From Sutcliffiella horikoshii (GTDB lineage: Bacteria; Bacillota; Bacilli; Bacillales; Bacillaceae_I): a stretch of DNA of 40,000 nt. The notes beneath the pieces are model-generated. The model was not told where the DNA came from, did no database searches, and saw nothing but the letters and a program-made list of their open reading frames with translations. Below are positions 1-7,787 of the stretch, piece after piece (position 1 is the first letter of the stretch; each line of letters opens with the position of its first letter). Both the position numbers and the translations under genes were made by a program. The stretch lies in NCBI RefSeq assembly GCF_008180725.1, contig NZ_VTEV01000017.1, positions 1-40,000 on the forward strand. The letters run 5' to 3'.

Positions 1-2
1 AA

Positions 3-137
3 TTAAGAGAGTTTTACGATAAAAAACGCGATGAAGGTAAACCATATAGAGTAGCGATCATTGCATGTGCTAATAAGCTTTTACATCTGATTTATGCGCT
101 TTTAAATAATAAAACAACCTTCCAAGAATTAGCTTAA
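3..137 (+). CDS. IS110-family transposase, C-terminal fragment (cut by window edge)
   Basis: An open frame enters from the left edge and ends at a TAA. The last 44 residues contain KPYRVAIIACANKLLHLIYAL, which looks like the C-terminal Transposase_20 region of IS110 transposases, where a conserved helix carries an R-AL-A-K-L-like pattern. IS110 enzymes are DEDD recombinases, now known to use a bridge RNA encoded in their non-coding ends. The catalytic N-terminal half lies outside the window, so intactness cannot be judged. A hairpin follows 27 bp after the stop. Family assignment rests on only 44 residues. Confidence 0.6.
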   Translation, partial: LREFYDKKRDEGKPYRVAIIACANKLLHLIYALLNNKTTFQELA

Positions 138-163
138 TAGCTATATTTAACAATGTAAAACAA

Positions 164-193
164 AACCTTCCAAAAATAAAAAACTGGAAGGTT
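164..193 (+). terminator. Hairpin after the IS110 transposase
   Basis: A perfect 9-bp stem (AACCTTCCA / TGGAAGGTT) around an A-rich 12-nt loop lies just after the transposase stop. The T-tract is weak (ATTT). It could instead be part of the IS110 right-end non-coding region. The rest of 138-458 shows no gene that I can recognise. Confidence 0.45.
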
Positions 194-458
194 ATTTGGC
201 ATACCCATTTTTAGTATATCATCTAATCTTTCATTTTTTTAATGAAAATTGTTGACAACTATTAGCTGGTTTTGTTGAAGAACTTAATTAGAAACAATCA
301 GTATTATTTTATTGAACACAAACTTGTTAGTTACATAATAATTATTTTGATAGCTATATATTGATTTCAATTTCCTCATGTTGATTTGAAAGATTGATCA
401 AAAATTGCCGGGCAATAGATTAGAGTATTACCCTTGGATTTAACTGAAACGATTAAGA

Positions 459-908
459 TTAAGACTTCATTTGCCAATAAATATTAGCTTTATCTCCCAA
501 TGTTCCTTCAACATCTCCACCTTCTTTTCGCCAGTATTCAATTCCCCCTATTAATTCTTTTACTCTAAAACCTAAATTAGCAAATTTAACAGCAGCTCGA
601 GTAGCTCCATTACATGCAGGACCCCAACAATATGTAATAATGACCTTATCTTTTGAAAAACTTTGCGTGGTTTCTTCACTAATCTTATTACTCGGTAATG
701 ATAGGGCTGTTGGAATATGACACTCTTCATATGATTTAGGATCTCTTACGTCTATTACAATAATACCTTCATATCCTTTTTTTATGTCTACTGATAGATC
801 AGCTATATCTGTTTCATAAGACAATTTATTCATGAAATATCGATAAGCAATACTTGGACTAGCAGGTTCAATTTGTAAAGAAAGGGAAAATTTTGGTTTT
901 ATATTCAT
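459..908 (-). CDS. Rhodanese-domain protein
   Basis: This 149-residue protein is a single rhodanese (sulfurtransferase) domain. It has the VIDVRDPKSYEECHIPTAL entry motif at about residues 50-70 and a candidate catalytic cysteine in YCWGPACNGATRAA at about 94-107, followed by the typical GG-x-x-W (GGIEYW). The loop between the first cysteine and the arginine is longer than the common C-x4-R form, so which cysteine is catalytic (C94 or C99 region) is unclear. Single-domain rhodaneses move sulfane sulfur or act as sulfur or redox carriers; the substrate cannot be read from sequence. It is divergent from the LysR gene with about 100 bp between them, which suggests that LysR controls it. ATG start with a GGAGATC-type ribosome site. 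Confidence 0.8.
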   Translation of the reverse strand: MNIKPKFSLSLQIEPASPSIAYRYFMNKLSYETDIADLSVDIKKGYEGIIVIDVRDPKSYEECHIPTALSLPSNKISEETTQSFSKDKVIITYCWGPACNGATRAAVKFANLGFRVKELIGGIEYWRKEGGDVEGTLGDKANIYWQMKS

Positions 909-999
909 ATTATGATCTCCTTTAATATTTAATTTTCTTTCTAATTAAATTATATCTTGTTTACAACTTCACAGTTTTAGATAATTATAGATAATAAGT

Positions 1000-1014
1000 A
1001 TCAATATTATTGAT
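1000..1014. promoter_or_regulatory. Candidate LysR binding site (T-N11-A palindrome)
   Basis: ATCAATA-T-TATTGAT is a perfect 7-1-7 inverted repeat in the intergenic region between the divergent rhodanese and LysR genes. It fits the T-N11-A rule for LysR-type operators, and its place at the 5' end of the regulator gene fits autoregulation. It overlaps the first possible TTG codon of the lysR frame, which argues that translation starts further in. Confidence 0.45.
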
Positions 1015-1912
1015 AAAAAAGGGGTTGATTTATATCGAATTTTTATATTTCAAAACTTTTGTTCAAGTAGTGAATAGCGGAAGTTATACTCGTGCTGCTA
1101 TTGAATTAGATTATGCCCAGTCTAGCGTTACAAATCATATCCAAAAGCTTGAGGAACTGTACGGAGGAAATGTTTTACTAGAAAGAAAAGGAAAATACAT
1201 GAAGCCTACTTCTTCTGGTGAACTTCTTTTTGATTACGCAAAAAAAATACTAGCCCTACACCAAGAATCGCATCTGGCCCTAAAAGAACAAGAAATCAAA
1301 ACACTTTCTATAGGAACAATTGAGACATTAGCCATCTATTTTCTCCCTGAACTACTAGAAAAATTTAAAAGAATCTATCCCAACATTCATATACGTATTA
1401 TTCCGGATTCTGAGAAAAACATTATTAGAATGGTTAAAGAAAAAGAGATAGATTTTGGACTTATCTTGGATTTTCCATGTCAAGTTACTGGAATAGAAAG
1501 CCTTAACATAAAAAAACAGGATATGATGATTGTTGTGCCTCATGATCATGTCTTTGCAAGTAAAACTGAAGTTGCAATAAATGATTTAGAAAATGAAACT
1601 TTCATCTTAACCGATGAAGGGTGTACGTATCGTGCTTTTTTGCTTGAAAGATTTAAGATGGAAAACATTTCTCACAACATATCAATGGAGCTTAGTAGCG
1701 TGGAAACAATTAAGAAAGCCGTGGAAAATAAGTGGGGGATTAGTTTTTTACCACTTTTTTCAGTAGAAAAAAACGTAAATAATCGGTCGATAAAAGCGAT
1801 TCCTTTACATGATAAGAATCTAAATTTTTACAGTCAATTACTCTATAGAAAAGAGAAATCCATTCTTAAAGTTTTTCAGACATTTATTAACCTGTTTGAA
1901 ACAAGCAATTAA
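1010..1912 (+). CDS. LysR-family transcriptional regulator
   Basis: Up to 300 residues. The N-terminus has the LysR winged helix-turn-helix (FVQVVNSGSYTRAAIELDYA, then SSVTNHIQKLEE), and the rest has the periplasmic-binding-like effector domain (LSIGTIETLAIYFLPELLEKF onward), the normal LTTR layout and length. The start is doubtful. TTG at 1010 has no ribosome site and lies in the putative operator. TTG at 1025 touches an AAAAAGGGG site. A start near 1034 would match family N-termini best (EFLYFKTFVQVV) but would need a rare ATC codon. It is divergent from the rhodanese gene, its likely target, which would hint at a sulfur-related role, but the effector is unknown. Confidence 0.88.
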   Translation: MIKKGLIYIEFLYFKTFVQVVNSGSYTRAAIELDYAQSSVTNHIQKLEELYGGNVLLERKGKYMKPTSSGELLFDYAKKILALHQESHLALKEQEIKTLSIGTIETLAIYFLPELLEKFKRIYPNIHIRIIPDSEKNIIRMVKEKEIDFGLILDFPCQVTGIESLNIKKQDMMIVVPHDHVFASKTEVAINDLENETFILTDEGCTYRAFLLERFKMENISHNISMELSSVETIKKAVENKWGISFLPLFSVEKNVNNRSIKAIPLHDKNLNFYSQLLYRKEKSILKVFQTFINLFETSN

Positions 1913-1950
1913 AATGTTGAATAACAATAAAGTTATATCTATAGATTAAT

Positions 1951-2076
1951 TTACAAAGTACCGTTAAGAATTTCAGAATGGTATTCCACAATCTGGCCCT
2001 TTAATGGAACAAACATAAGTTTATCAAAACTAATTCTCACGGCGGCATCCATCAAATATTTCTGTGGTAAAACACT
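1951..2076 (-). pseudogene. Possible remnant of an unidentified gene
   Basis: A 41-codon open stretch without a good start reads like protein (KYLMDAAVRISFDKLMFVP, then KGQIVEYHSEILNGTL and stop). I do not recognise the family. It lies between the convergent lysR and HNH genes. It may be only a chance frame. Confidence 0.2.
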
Positions 2077-2083
2077 CTAAAAT

Positions 2084-2129
2084 AAAAAATAGCAGACCAA
2101 AAGTTTCACCATTTAGTCTGCTATTTTTT
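2084..2129. terminator. Bidirectional terminator
   Basis: A perfect 14-bp stem (AAAAAATAGCAGAC / GTCTGCTATTTTTT) with an 18-nt loop has an A-run on one side and a T-run on the other. It lies between the convergent lysR (+) and HNH (-) genes and can serve both. Confidence 0.8.
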
Positions 2130-2295
2130 ATGTGATTGATGTGGTAAAAAGCATTCTATTTCTTATCAACAAACTGGTTACCTTTTTACTCTCTTGGTTT
2201 ATTTTTATCTTTATACAATTCATGATTTGGCGCTATCTTGTCTAACCTCACTTTGACTAGACTATTTAGATTAAGGTGAGCATAATTTTTTCTTA

Positions 2296-3105
2296 TCAAT
2301 CTAAAATCTCAAAATCTAATTCAACTATAATATCATCTAATGGGATACTCTTTGTTTCACAAAATTGCTTTATTTCTCCCCACATATCCCATCCTTCAGG
2401 CTCAATAATTTCAGAAATGTAGCCTCGATAATCTTCATCATGATATGGCTCAGAAATTAATTTATATCTAATTAAAATATCTAAATAGTCTCTTATCTCC
2501 ACGTGATTTAAACGTAAACTTTTTTGTATCAAAGATAATAAGACAATTCTTCTCATCTTCCGTTCAGATCTTTCAATAATACTTGAAAATACAATTCTAG
2601 TATCCTTATCTAATTGCTTTAGAATTTCAAATTCATTATTACATAAGTCTACAGTTTCTTTTAAATCTTCATCAATTAAATCCCATCCAAGAACTTTGTT
2701 CATACTTTGGAATGTTTTACTTTTGTTTAAAATTTGTCTTTTCGTATGATCTGCAATAGACTTCACCATATCGTCCATTATATTTCTAAAAAGATTTTCA
2801 TGATCTTGTTTTATCGTCTTCAATCTAGCTACATCAAACTCGTTTACATTATCAGTTATTTTATGATGCTTATGACACATAAATATTAGGTTAGAAGCTT
2901 GGGCTCTTTCTTCATTTGTCATTTGAGAATTAAATCGTTCTCCGCCAGGTAGTGCTGCTTCTATATGACATAATTCAGCTACTAGAACACCGTTTTCATC
3001 TATAATTTCATGGTTACAGTCTGGAAAAGCACATCGATTCCCCGAAAGTATATATAATTCACGCAATGTTGCTGCAGAAGGTGATATTCTTTTTACATTG
3101 CTCAT
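2296..3105 (-). CDS. HNH endonuclease-domain protein
   Basis: 269 residues. The N-terminal 100 residues form an HNH nuclease module: a zinc-type C-x4-C pair (NRCAFPDCNHEI), the first histidine in AELCHIEAA, the asparagine in ASNLIFMCHKHHKITD and the closing histidines. The remaining 165 residues are helical and charged, without a domain I can name. HNH proteins of this size that start with S-x-A-T-x-R-E-L-Y-x-L-S-G-N-R-C are common near defence genes, but the target is unknown. It stands alone, between a bidirectional terminator and a decayed helicase remnant. Whether it is cargo of the Tn7-like element or flanking sequence depends on the unlocated left end. Confidence 0.75.
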   Translation of the reverse strand: MSNVKRISPSAATLRELYILSGNRCAFPDCNHEIIDENGVLVAELCHIEAALPGGERFNSQMTNEERAQASNLIFMCHKHHKITDNVNEFDVARLKTIKQDHENLFRNIMDDMVKSIADHTKRQILNKSKTFQSMNKVLGWDLIDEDLKETVDLCNNEFEILKQLDKDTRIVFSSIIERSERKMRRIVLLSLIQKSLRLNHVEIRDYLDILIRYKLISEPYHDEDYRGYISEIIEPEGWDMWGEIKQFCETKSIPLDDIIVELDFEILD

Positions 3106-3285
3106 TTTTTATTCCTCACAAATCTAAAAATTATTGATAGTAGCAAGTTTCCTTAGTGAAACAAAAATAGTGTGTTTACAATAAAACAAAAAAATATTTT
3201 CAATCCATTTTCTACCATGATGTTTTTCTACTTCTGTAGTCCACTAACTTTCTATCATCGCTTTTACCATTTACAACCTATCGAG

Positions 3286-3417
3286 CTATCTTTGTAACTT
3301 CTTCAACATGTATTTTATTTGCTCCCTTAATTCTTTTAATTTTTTCGCTTTATAAGTATGGTCATCTGGTAATTTATTACGGATACCCTTGGATACAATT
3401 GTCCATATAACAAATGA
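3286..3417 (-). pseudogene. Gene remnant (C-terminal fragment)
   Basis: A 43-codon frame without a start reads VIWTIVSKGIRNKLPDDHTY and then a lysine-rich helix ending in a stop. Its protein-like composition and its position behind the helicase remnant, in the same direction, suggest the tail of a decayed gene. The family is not recognised. Confidence 0.35.
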
Positions 3418-3477
3418 TTAAAAGAAAAAATAATTTATTGTAACAAAAATACGTGATTTTTAACTTAAATTTCAGTA

Positions 3478-3622
3478 GGAATGCTACCATGTTGTCCAAT
3501 AATTTTTTCTTTATATGATTTCTAGCAGCATTCGTGTAGGTAAAGACATTTATTATTTTTCCATCTTTTAGTTCACCGTACTTCGCTAGAACTTATTCAG
3601 CCATTGATGTAGTTTTTCCAGC
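3478..3622 (-). pseudogene. Remnant of a UvrD-like helicase
   Basis: One minus-strand frame reads AGKTTSMAE, a stop codon, then VLAKYGELKDGKIINVFTYT and NAARNHIKKKLLDNM. That is the Walker A lysine region and motif Ia (T-N-x-A-A-x-x-I) of superfamily 1 (UvrD/PcrA-type) helicases at their normal mutual distance. The in-frame TAA, the missing N-terminal P-loop glycines and the loss of everything after motif Ia show decay. Such helicases occur in defence systems such as Gabija, so this may be a dead earlier cargo gene. Confidence 0.6.
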
Positions 3623-3740
3623 TAGAAATTAACATTATTCCTCCGTACTACCGCAATTATATTAATAAAACTTTTCAAAACATACCTAATTTTTCTATTC
3701 GACAACTTCCAACAAATCTCCTACTTTTTATCTCAAAATT

Positions 3741-3773
3741 AAAACAAAAGAAGGAGCCTTTAACCAGGCTCCT
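3741..3773 (-). terminator. Terminator of the tns/tniQ operon
   Basis: Read on the minus strand, AGGAGCC / GGCTCCT forms a 7-bp GC-rich stem with an 8-nt loop, followed by TTCTTTTGTTTT. The hairpin overlaps the stop codon of the second tniQ gene and ends the transposition operon. Confidence 0.8.
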
Positions 3774-5865
3774 ACAATTTCTTAAGCTTTTCAATTAAAC
3801 TATCTTTCATTTCTTCTGCTATACCCCGATATGATTTTCTATACGACATAATCGTTTCTACCGTTACTTGCGTATACCCATAATGATTTCTAAGCTGCGA
3901 AACCAATGCTGGTAAATGCCTTAGTTGATATTGCTCCTTTGTTTCAGCACATTTATTTAATGCCTGGTCAGTTTTAGGTAAGTGCTTTATATAGGTTTTT
4001 ATTCTCCCTCTTTCTCTTGTTGTTAACGCTCCCATAATCGAATATCTTGCAACTCTTGTGTTTGGATTTGAATTGATTAATTGAGAAGACACAATTTTAA
4101 CTCGTTGTGCTAAGTTTTGATCTATTTCATTCCAGTCGAATCTATCAATAGATTTAGAAGGTGGCAATAGCCTTTCTAACCATGCAGAATCGTTCTTTTT
4201 AAGCCAATCATAAGATGATTTACAATTTTTCCTGATTTCACTTCTCATAAGATCTTTATTATCTTTTAAAAAATCTAATAACTTCAAACGATATTTTTCT
4301 AAATTTATTTGGAAACTTTTTCTATTATTGAGTTTGCCTGTTGTTTTAGAAACTGGTAGTTTGTTTTCCAACCATTGGATATCATATTGTTGCAACCATG
4401 TATATGATGCCCTGCACTTTTCCCTTATTTCACTTCTTGTTGTATCCTCATTATTAAGTAAAATATCTAGTAATCTACCTCTATGTTTCTCCCTAGTAAT
4501 ATGCAACTTATCATCAAAAGACGCAGCAATCTCAGTAAATGAATTAACTTGATTAAGGTTACAACCTTTATATTTTTGTTTCAAGAGCTTTTTTACAATA
4601 TAAGGTGTGCAATAGGCTTGTTTTGCAATTTCATCAACAGGCATTCCTTTCTCCCAAAGAGAAAGAACCTGATCCATTTTTATATCCTGATATTCTAACT
4701 TTTTTCGGTTTGTCTGTTTTTTAGTAGATTCAAATTCACTTACTCTCCAATTCAAAGCGTAGCTTGTGTGACAAAAACCACAAGAGAACTTAGCTTTAAC
4801 AAGCCCTGCTTTATATGTGCGCTCACATTGAATTATTATATTTTGCTCATATTTAGGGCATAGCTCATTTTCACACCTCCAAGGGCCATTTCCAAAAGGT
4901 ACTTCACATGTATATGGAATACTAGTTTGTAAGAAGTTCTCTATGGAGTCCGCAAGAAACCGGATGAATAGAAGAGTTAGAGGTAAATTAATGACTAGTT
5001 TTGACCCACGAAAAACATTTTCCAATGTGTTGTGTTGCTTTACATGATTATAACTTACGCCAAAATCTTCTAGTATATCCAATGAATAATTATTTTTAAA
5101 GTCAGAGATTAAATGTTTTGACATTATACTATTTGTTGTTTGATTTATATATCCCTTAGAGTGTAGATGCTCCAAAAACCTTAGTTCTACTAACTGCCTA
5201 TTAATCTTACAATTATTATTTAGAATATATTCTAAATCTCTTAAAATACTTTTTTGAACACTACCACTTTTATTGTTTTGTATTTCCTGTTTAAAGTAAT
5301 TATGATGTCCATTTTTACACTTCTCTGTTAATGGTGAATAATCTAAAGGAACTCCACATTCTGCACATTGAGTAATTAGTTTGTCAGAGTGTTTATTACA
5401 AATATGGATAAATCCAAATTGGTGGTCACGATGTATATAACTACAACCATACTTTTCTATATCTTCTTTAATACAAGATGGACAATATTTAATCAAATCA
5501 GACATATTCTTTCCATACTTATTACCTGCCAATTTCCCTAAGCTACTCTCTTCCCAGCTGCCACCATATTCTAATTCCTTTAGCAATTTAGGATGATATC
5601 GTTCCGATATAAATGGAAATAAGACGGGTAAAAGAGTATTATTTAGTATAATTGAATCAATAGTAATATGTTTAGTTTTTGGAAGCTTTGCCATTAACTG
5701 TTCGAGTGATTTAGGAAAAAATGTAAAATTATTCCTTATCCCTACTAACTCCATATTTGTATCCATAATCTCAGGGTTGAAGGAGTTTAGATGGTATCTA
5801 TAAAAAATGCTTCTGAAATCCTCATTTGGAAATGGTGTTGGAAAATAAGATAAAAAGCTACCCAA
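3772..5865 (-). CDS. tniQ: TniQ/TnsD-type target selector, second copy
   Basis: About 697 residues from the proposed start. The N-terminal TniQ domain opens with SYFPTPFPNEDFRSIFYRYH, followed by a zinc-binding pattern C-P-x-C-I-K-E-D ... H-R-x-H-Q ... C-N-K-H ... C-x2-C ... C-x3-H in the first third. A second cysteine cluster (CENELCP ... CGFCHTSYALNWRV) is central, and the C-terminal half has helix-turn-helix-like repeats: two related segments reading RSEIREKCRASYTWL and RSEIRKNCKSSYDWL. TnsD proteins bind the attachment site and recruit TnsC. The frame is open from ATG 5901, overlapping tniQ1, but TTG 5865 sits 7 nt after GGAGG and gives an N-terminus like that of tniQ1. Why two selectors are present is open; each may recognise a different target. 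Confidence 0.88.
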   Translation of the reverse strand: MGSFLSYFPTPFPNEDFRSIFYRYHLNSFNPEIMDTNMELVGIRNNFTFFPKSLEQLMAKLPKTKHITIDSIILNNTLLPVLFPFISERYHPKLLKELEYGGSWEESSLGKLAGNKYGKNMSDLIKYCPSCIKEDIEKYGCSYIHRDHQFGFIHICNKHSDKLITQCAECGVPLDYSPLTEKCKNGHHNYFKQEIQNNKSGSVQKSILRDLEYILNNNCKINRQLVELRFLEHLHSKGYINQTTNSIMSKHLISDFKNNYSLDILEDFGVSYNHVKQHNTLENVFRGSKLVINLPLTLLFIRFLADSIENFLQTSIPYTCEVPFGNGPWRCENELCPKYEQNIIIQCERTYKAGLVKAKFSCGFCHTSYALNWRVSEFESTKKQTNRKKLEYQDIKMDQVLSLWEKGMPVDEIAKQAYCTPYIVKKLLKQKYKGCNLNQVNSFTEIAASFDDKLHITREKHRGRLLDILLNNEDTTRSEIREKCRASYTWLQQYDIQWLENKLPVSKTTGKLNNRKSFQINLEKYRLKLLDFLKDNKDLMRSEIRKNCKSSYDWLKKNDSAWLERLLPPSKSIDRFDWNEIDQNLAQRVKIVSSQLINSNPNTRVARYSIMGALTTRERGRIKTYIKHLPKTDQALNKCAETKEQYQLRHLPALVSQLRNHYGYTQVTVETIMSYRKSYRGIAEEMKDSLIEKLKKL

Positions 5866-5884
5866 TAAAATCCCTCCATTATGT

Positions 5885-7723
5885 TCAAATCGAAATAACA
5901 TCTTCTGCTAACTCTTGATATTTTAATGCGACACCTTTTTTTAATGGTTTATTTAAGCCTGCTAACTTTAATAATTCCCATCCTTTGATTTTAAAACTTA
6001 CCTTTTGTAATTCACTTGCTGCCCATTCTAAACGCCTTATTTGAAATTGTTCAGTAGTTTCTATAATTAATTCTAGATACTCTTTAGTTTGGGTTAATTT
6101 ATTTAAACAATTATGAAGGAAATTACCTAAATTCCCTTCCATATGTCTTGACAACTCTGAAATAGTGATTCTTTTGGGTTTATTTTCACCCTGTAATGAT
6201 TTATAAGCCTTTTTAACTTCACCCAAAACCACTTTATCCCTTTCTTGCCAATCCACAATAAAACCCCTTCTTCGTACTCTTTTTCGTTGAGGCATATTCT
6301 GTTCTAACCACTCACGATCATGTCGAAATAACCACATATAGTCTTTTGAGTTCAATTGGCGTATGGGATTATTGTTATTTTCTGCTTCCATCAAGGAAGC
6401 CAAAAATCGTTTTCGCCTATTTTCTTTTTCATCTTGATGTTCTTGTTTATTTGTATAAACATTTTCTTGATTTTGATGATTTGTATAATTCTTTACAGTC
6501 ATGGGGTCTACGCCTAATAACCTTGCTTTTGCTCGTAAAGAAATGTCCTGCTGATTAATCTGATTTAACTTTCTCAACCAAACATCACCAAAACTCTTTA
6601 TTCTCCCAATTCTATATCTATCTTCATTAGACTTATCAGGACCTTTTCTTGAATATTCGAACCCACAAGAGCACTTAAATGTACCAACTGGTAAACCGCT
6701 CTCAGAATCCCTTGTAACTTTACATTCATTTATTGCATCTTTCATAAAATGTTCAGCTGCTTTATTAAGGCATGGCCACGGGCCCTCTCCAAACGGGTAG
6801 TTATACTTTATTAATTTTTGACTTATTTCTATTCCAAAAAAGATGTGAACAAGTATGTACCGTAGTGGATGAGTTCCTCCATTTTTCCCCCTAATAATCT
6901 TATGAAACCATGTATCATCACTTTTTAGATTTATTTTACAATTTAGATATTCCAATAAATCTTTCGAGAAAAAATCAATAAAATCATTAATTATTGGCTT
7001 AAATCTTATTCTCCCTTTTGGCGTCACGTATCCTTTATCATTCAAATGAGCTTTATAACTTTTTGAAATGTTTTGACACTCATTTTGGTTATTTAACAAT
7101 TCATAAGAGTACTTTGCTATAAATAACAAATGGGACTTCCACTTTGGATTAGTTATATTTGAAATTGATTGCTCCATTTCAACTTGGCTTAATGGTATGA
7201 ACTCGAATTTATGATCTCGAGTAGGGCTGGAAATTTTTGATTCAGTTAATTCAACCTTATGTATAGGACAAAAATAAACCCCAGGAACTTGATGAGATCT
7301 GTGCCAAAATGATTCATGGTAAGTATTAGTATCTTCTTTAATACATTCCTTACAATATTTTAGATATCTAGGACGTTTTACTATACAAGCTGCTAAGCCC
7401 AAAGAAATATGTACTTCTCCCCAAGGAGACCCCTCAGACATGAGAGAATATATTTGTTTAGCTTTTTCCTCTGATAAAAAAGTTGAATAGTAAGGGTACA
7501 GTGTATGGTTCCAGATTAATTGATTCACAGTGTATATATTATTTAACTGTTTAGACAAATACTTTATGTGAGCTGGAAGGTCAACAGTTGCACAGACCAT
7601 TTTATTATCGAATAAACTGGATATTGATTGTTTCTGTGCAATGTTGCCTGATATTAAGTGGTATCTTGCAAAACCACTGTATAATAGTTCATCTGGATAT
7701 AATGTGGGAAAATAAGCTAACAA
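5885..7723 (-). CDS. tniQ: TniQ/TnsD-type target selector, first copy
   Basis: 612 residues, TTG start 7 nt after an AAAGGGTGG site. It opens with MLAYFPTLYPDELLYSGFAR, the TniQ signature. The zinc motif follows: C-K-E-C-I-K-E-D, H-R-S-H-Q, C-P-I-H. A second cluster (CKCSCGFEYSRKGP) is at about residues 340-360. The C-terminal part is basic with helix-turn-helix-like stretches. Length and layout fit TnsD of Tn7 (about 500 residues) rather than the short TniQ of CRISPR-guided elements. It lies 64 bp after tnsC. Its start codon is buried in a 13-bp hairpin, suggesting separate translational control. It is a good candidate for recognising the glmS 3' end, but this cannot be assigned over tniQ2 by sequence alone. 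Confidence 0.9.
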   Translation of the reverse strand: MLAYFPTLYPDELLYSGFARYHLISGNIAQKQSISSLFDNKMVCATVDLPAHIKYLSKQLNNIYTVNQLIWNHTLYPYYSTFLSEEKAKQIYSLMSEGSPWGEVHISLGLAACIVKRPRYLKYCKECIKEDTNTYHESFWHRSHQVPGVYFCPIHKVELTESKISSPTRDHKFEFIPLSQVEMEQSISNITNPKWKSHLLFIAKYSYELLNNQNECQNISKSYKAHLNDKGYVTPKGRIRFKPIINDFIDFFSKDLLEYLNCKINLKSDDTWFHKIIRGKNGGTHPLRYILVHIFFGIEISQKLIKYNYPFGEGPWPCLNKAAEHFMKDAINECKVTRDSESGLPVGTFKCSCGFEYSRKGPDKSNEDRYRIGRIKSFGDVWLRKLNQINQQDISLRAKARLLGVDPMTVKNYTNHQNQENVYTNKQEHQDEKENRRKRFLASLMEAENNNNPIRQLNSKDYMWLFRHDREWLEQNMPQRKRVRRRGFIVDWQERDKVVLGEVKKAYKSLQGENKPKRITISELSRHMEGNLGNFLHNCLNKLTQTKEYLELIIETTEQFQIRRLEWAASELQKVSFKIKGWELLKLAGLNKPLKKGVALKYQELAEDVISI

Positions 7724-7754
7724 TCAAACCACCCTTTCATGTTTGATTGTTAGC
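7716..7754 (-). promoter_or_regulatory. Hairpin burying the tniQ1 start codon
   Basis: Perfect 13-bp inverted repeat GCTAACAATCAAA / TTTGATTGTTAGC with a 13-nt loop, between tnsC and tniQ1. On the mRNA the tniQ1 TTG start lies in the 3' arm and the AGGGTGG ribosome site in the loop. A 7-codon frame (MKGWFDC, ATG at 7740) starts in the loop and reads through the start codon. On the + strand the same hairpin is followed by CTACCCTTTTTTTAT and would look like a terminator. This suggests limited or coupled translation of the target selector; it is untested. Confidence 0.55.
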
Positions 7755-7787
7755 CTACCCTTTTTTTATATTCTAAATAACCATAAT

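Noticed and set aside
2880-2910. TGTCATTTGAGAATTAAAT as a transposon terminus
   Set aside because: It resembles the glmS-side end by eye but lies inside the intact HNH coding sequence with no repeats after it.
3300-3420. TATGG/GGATACC words as distal transposon repeats
   Set aside because: They fall in a protein-like gene remnant, do not follow the site consensus and show no regular spacing.
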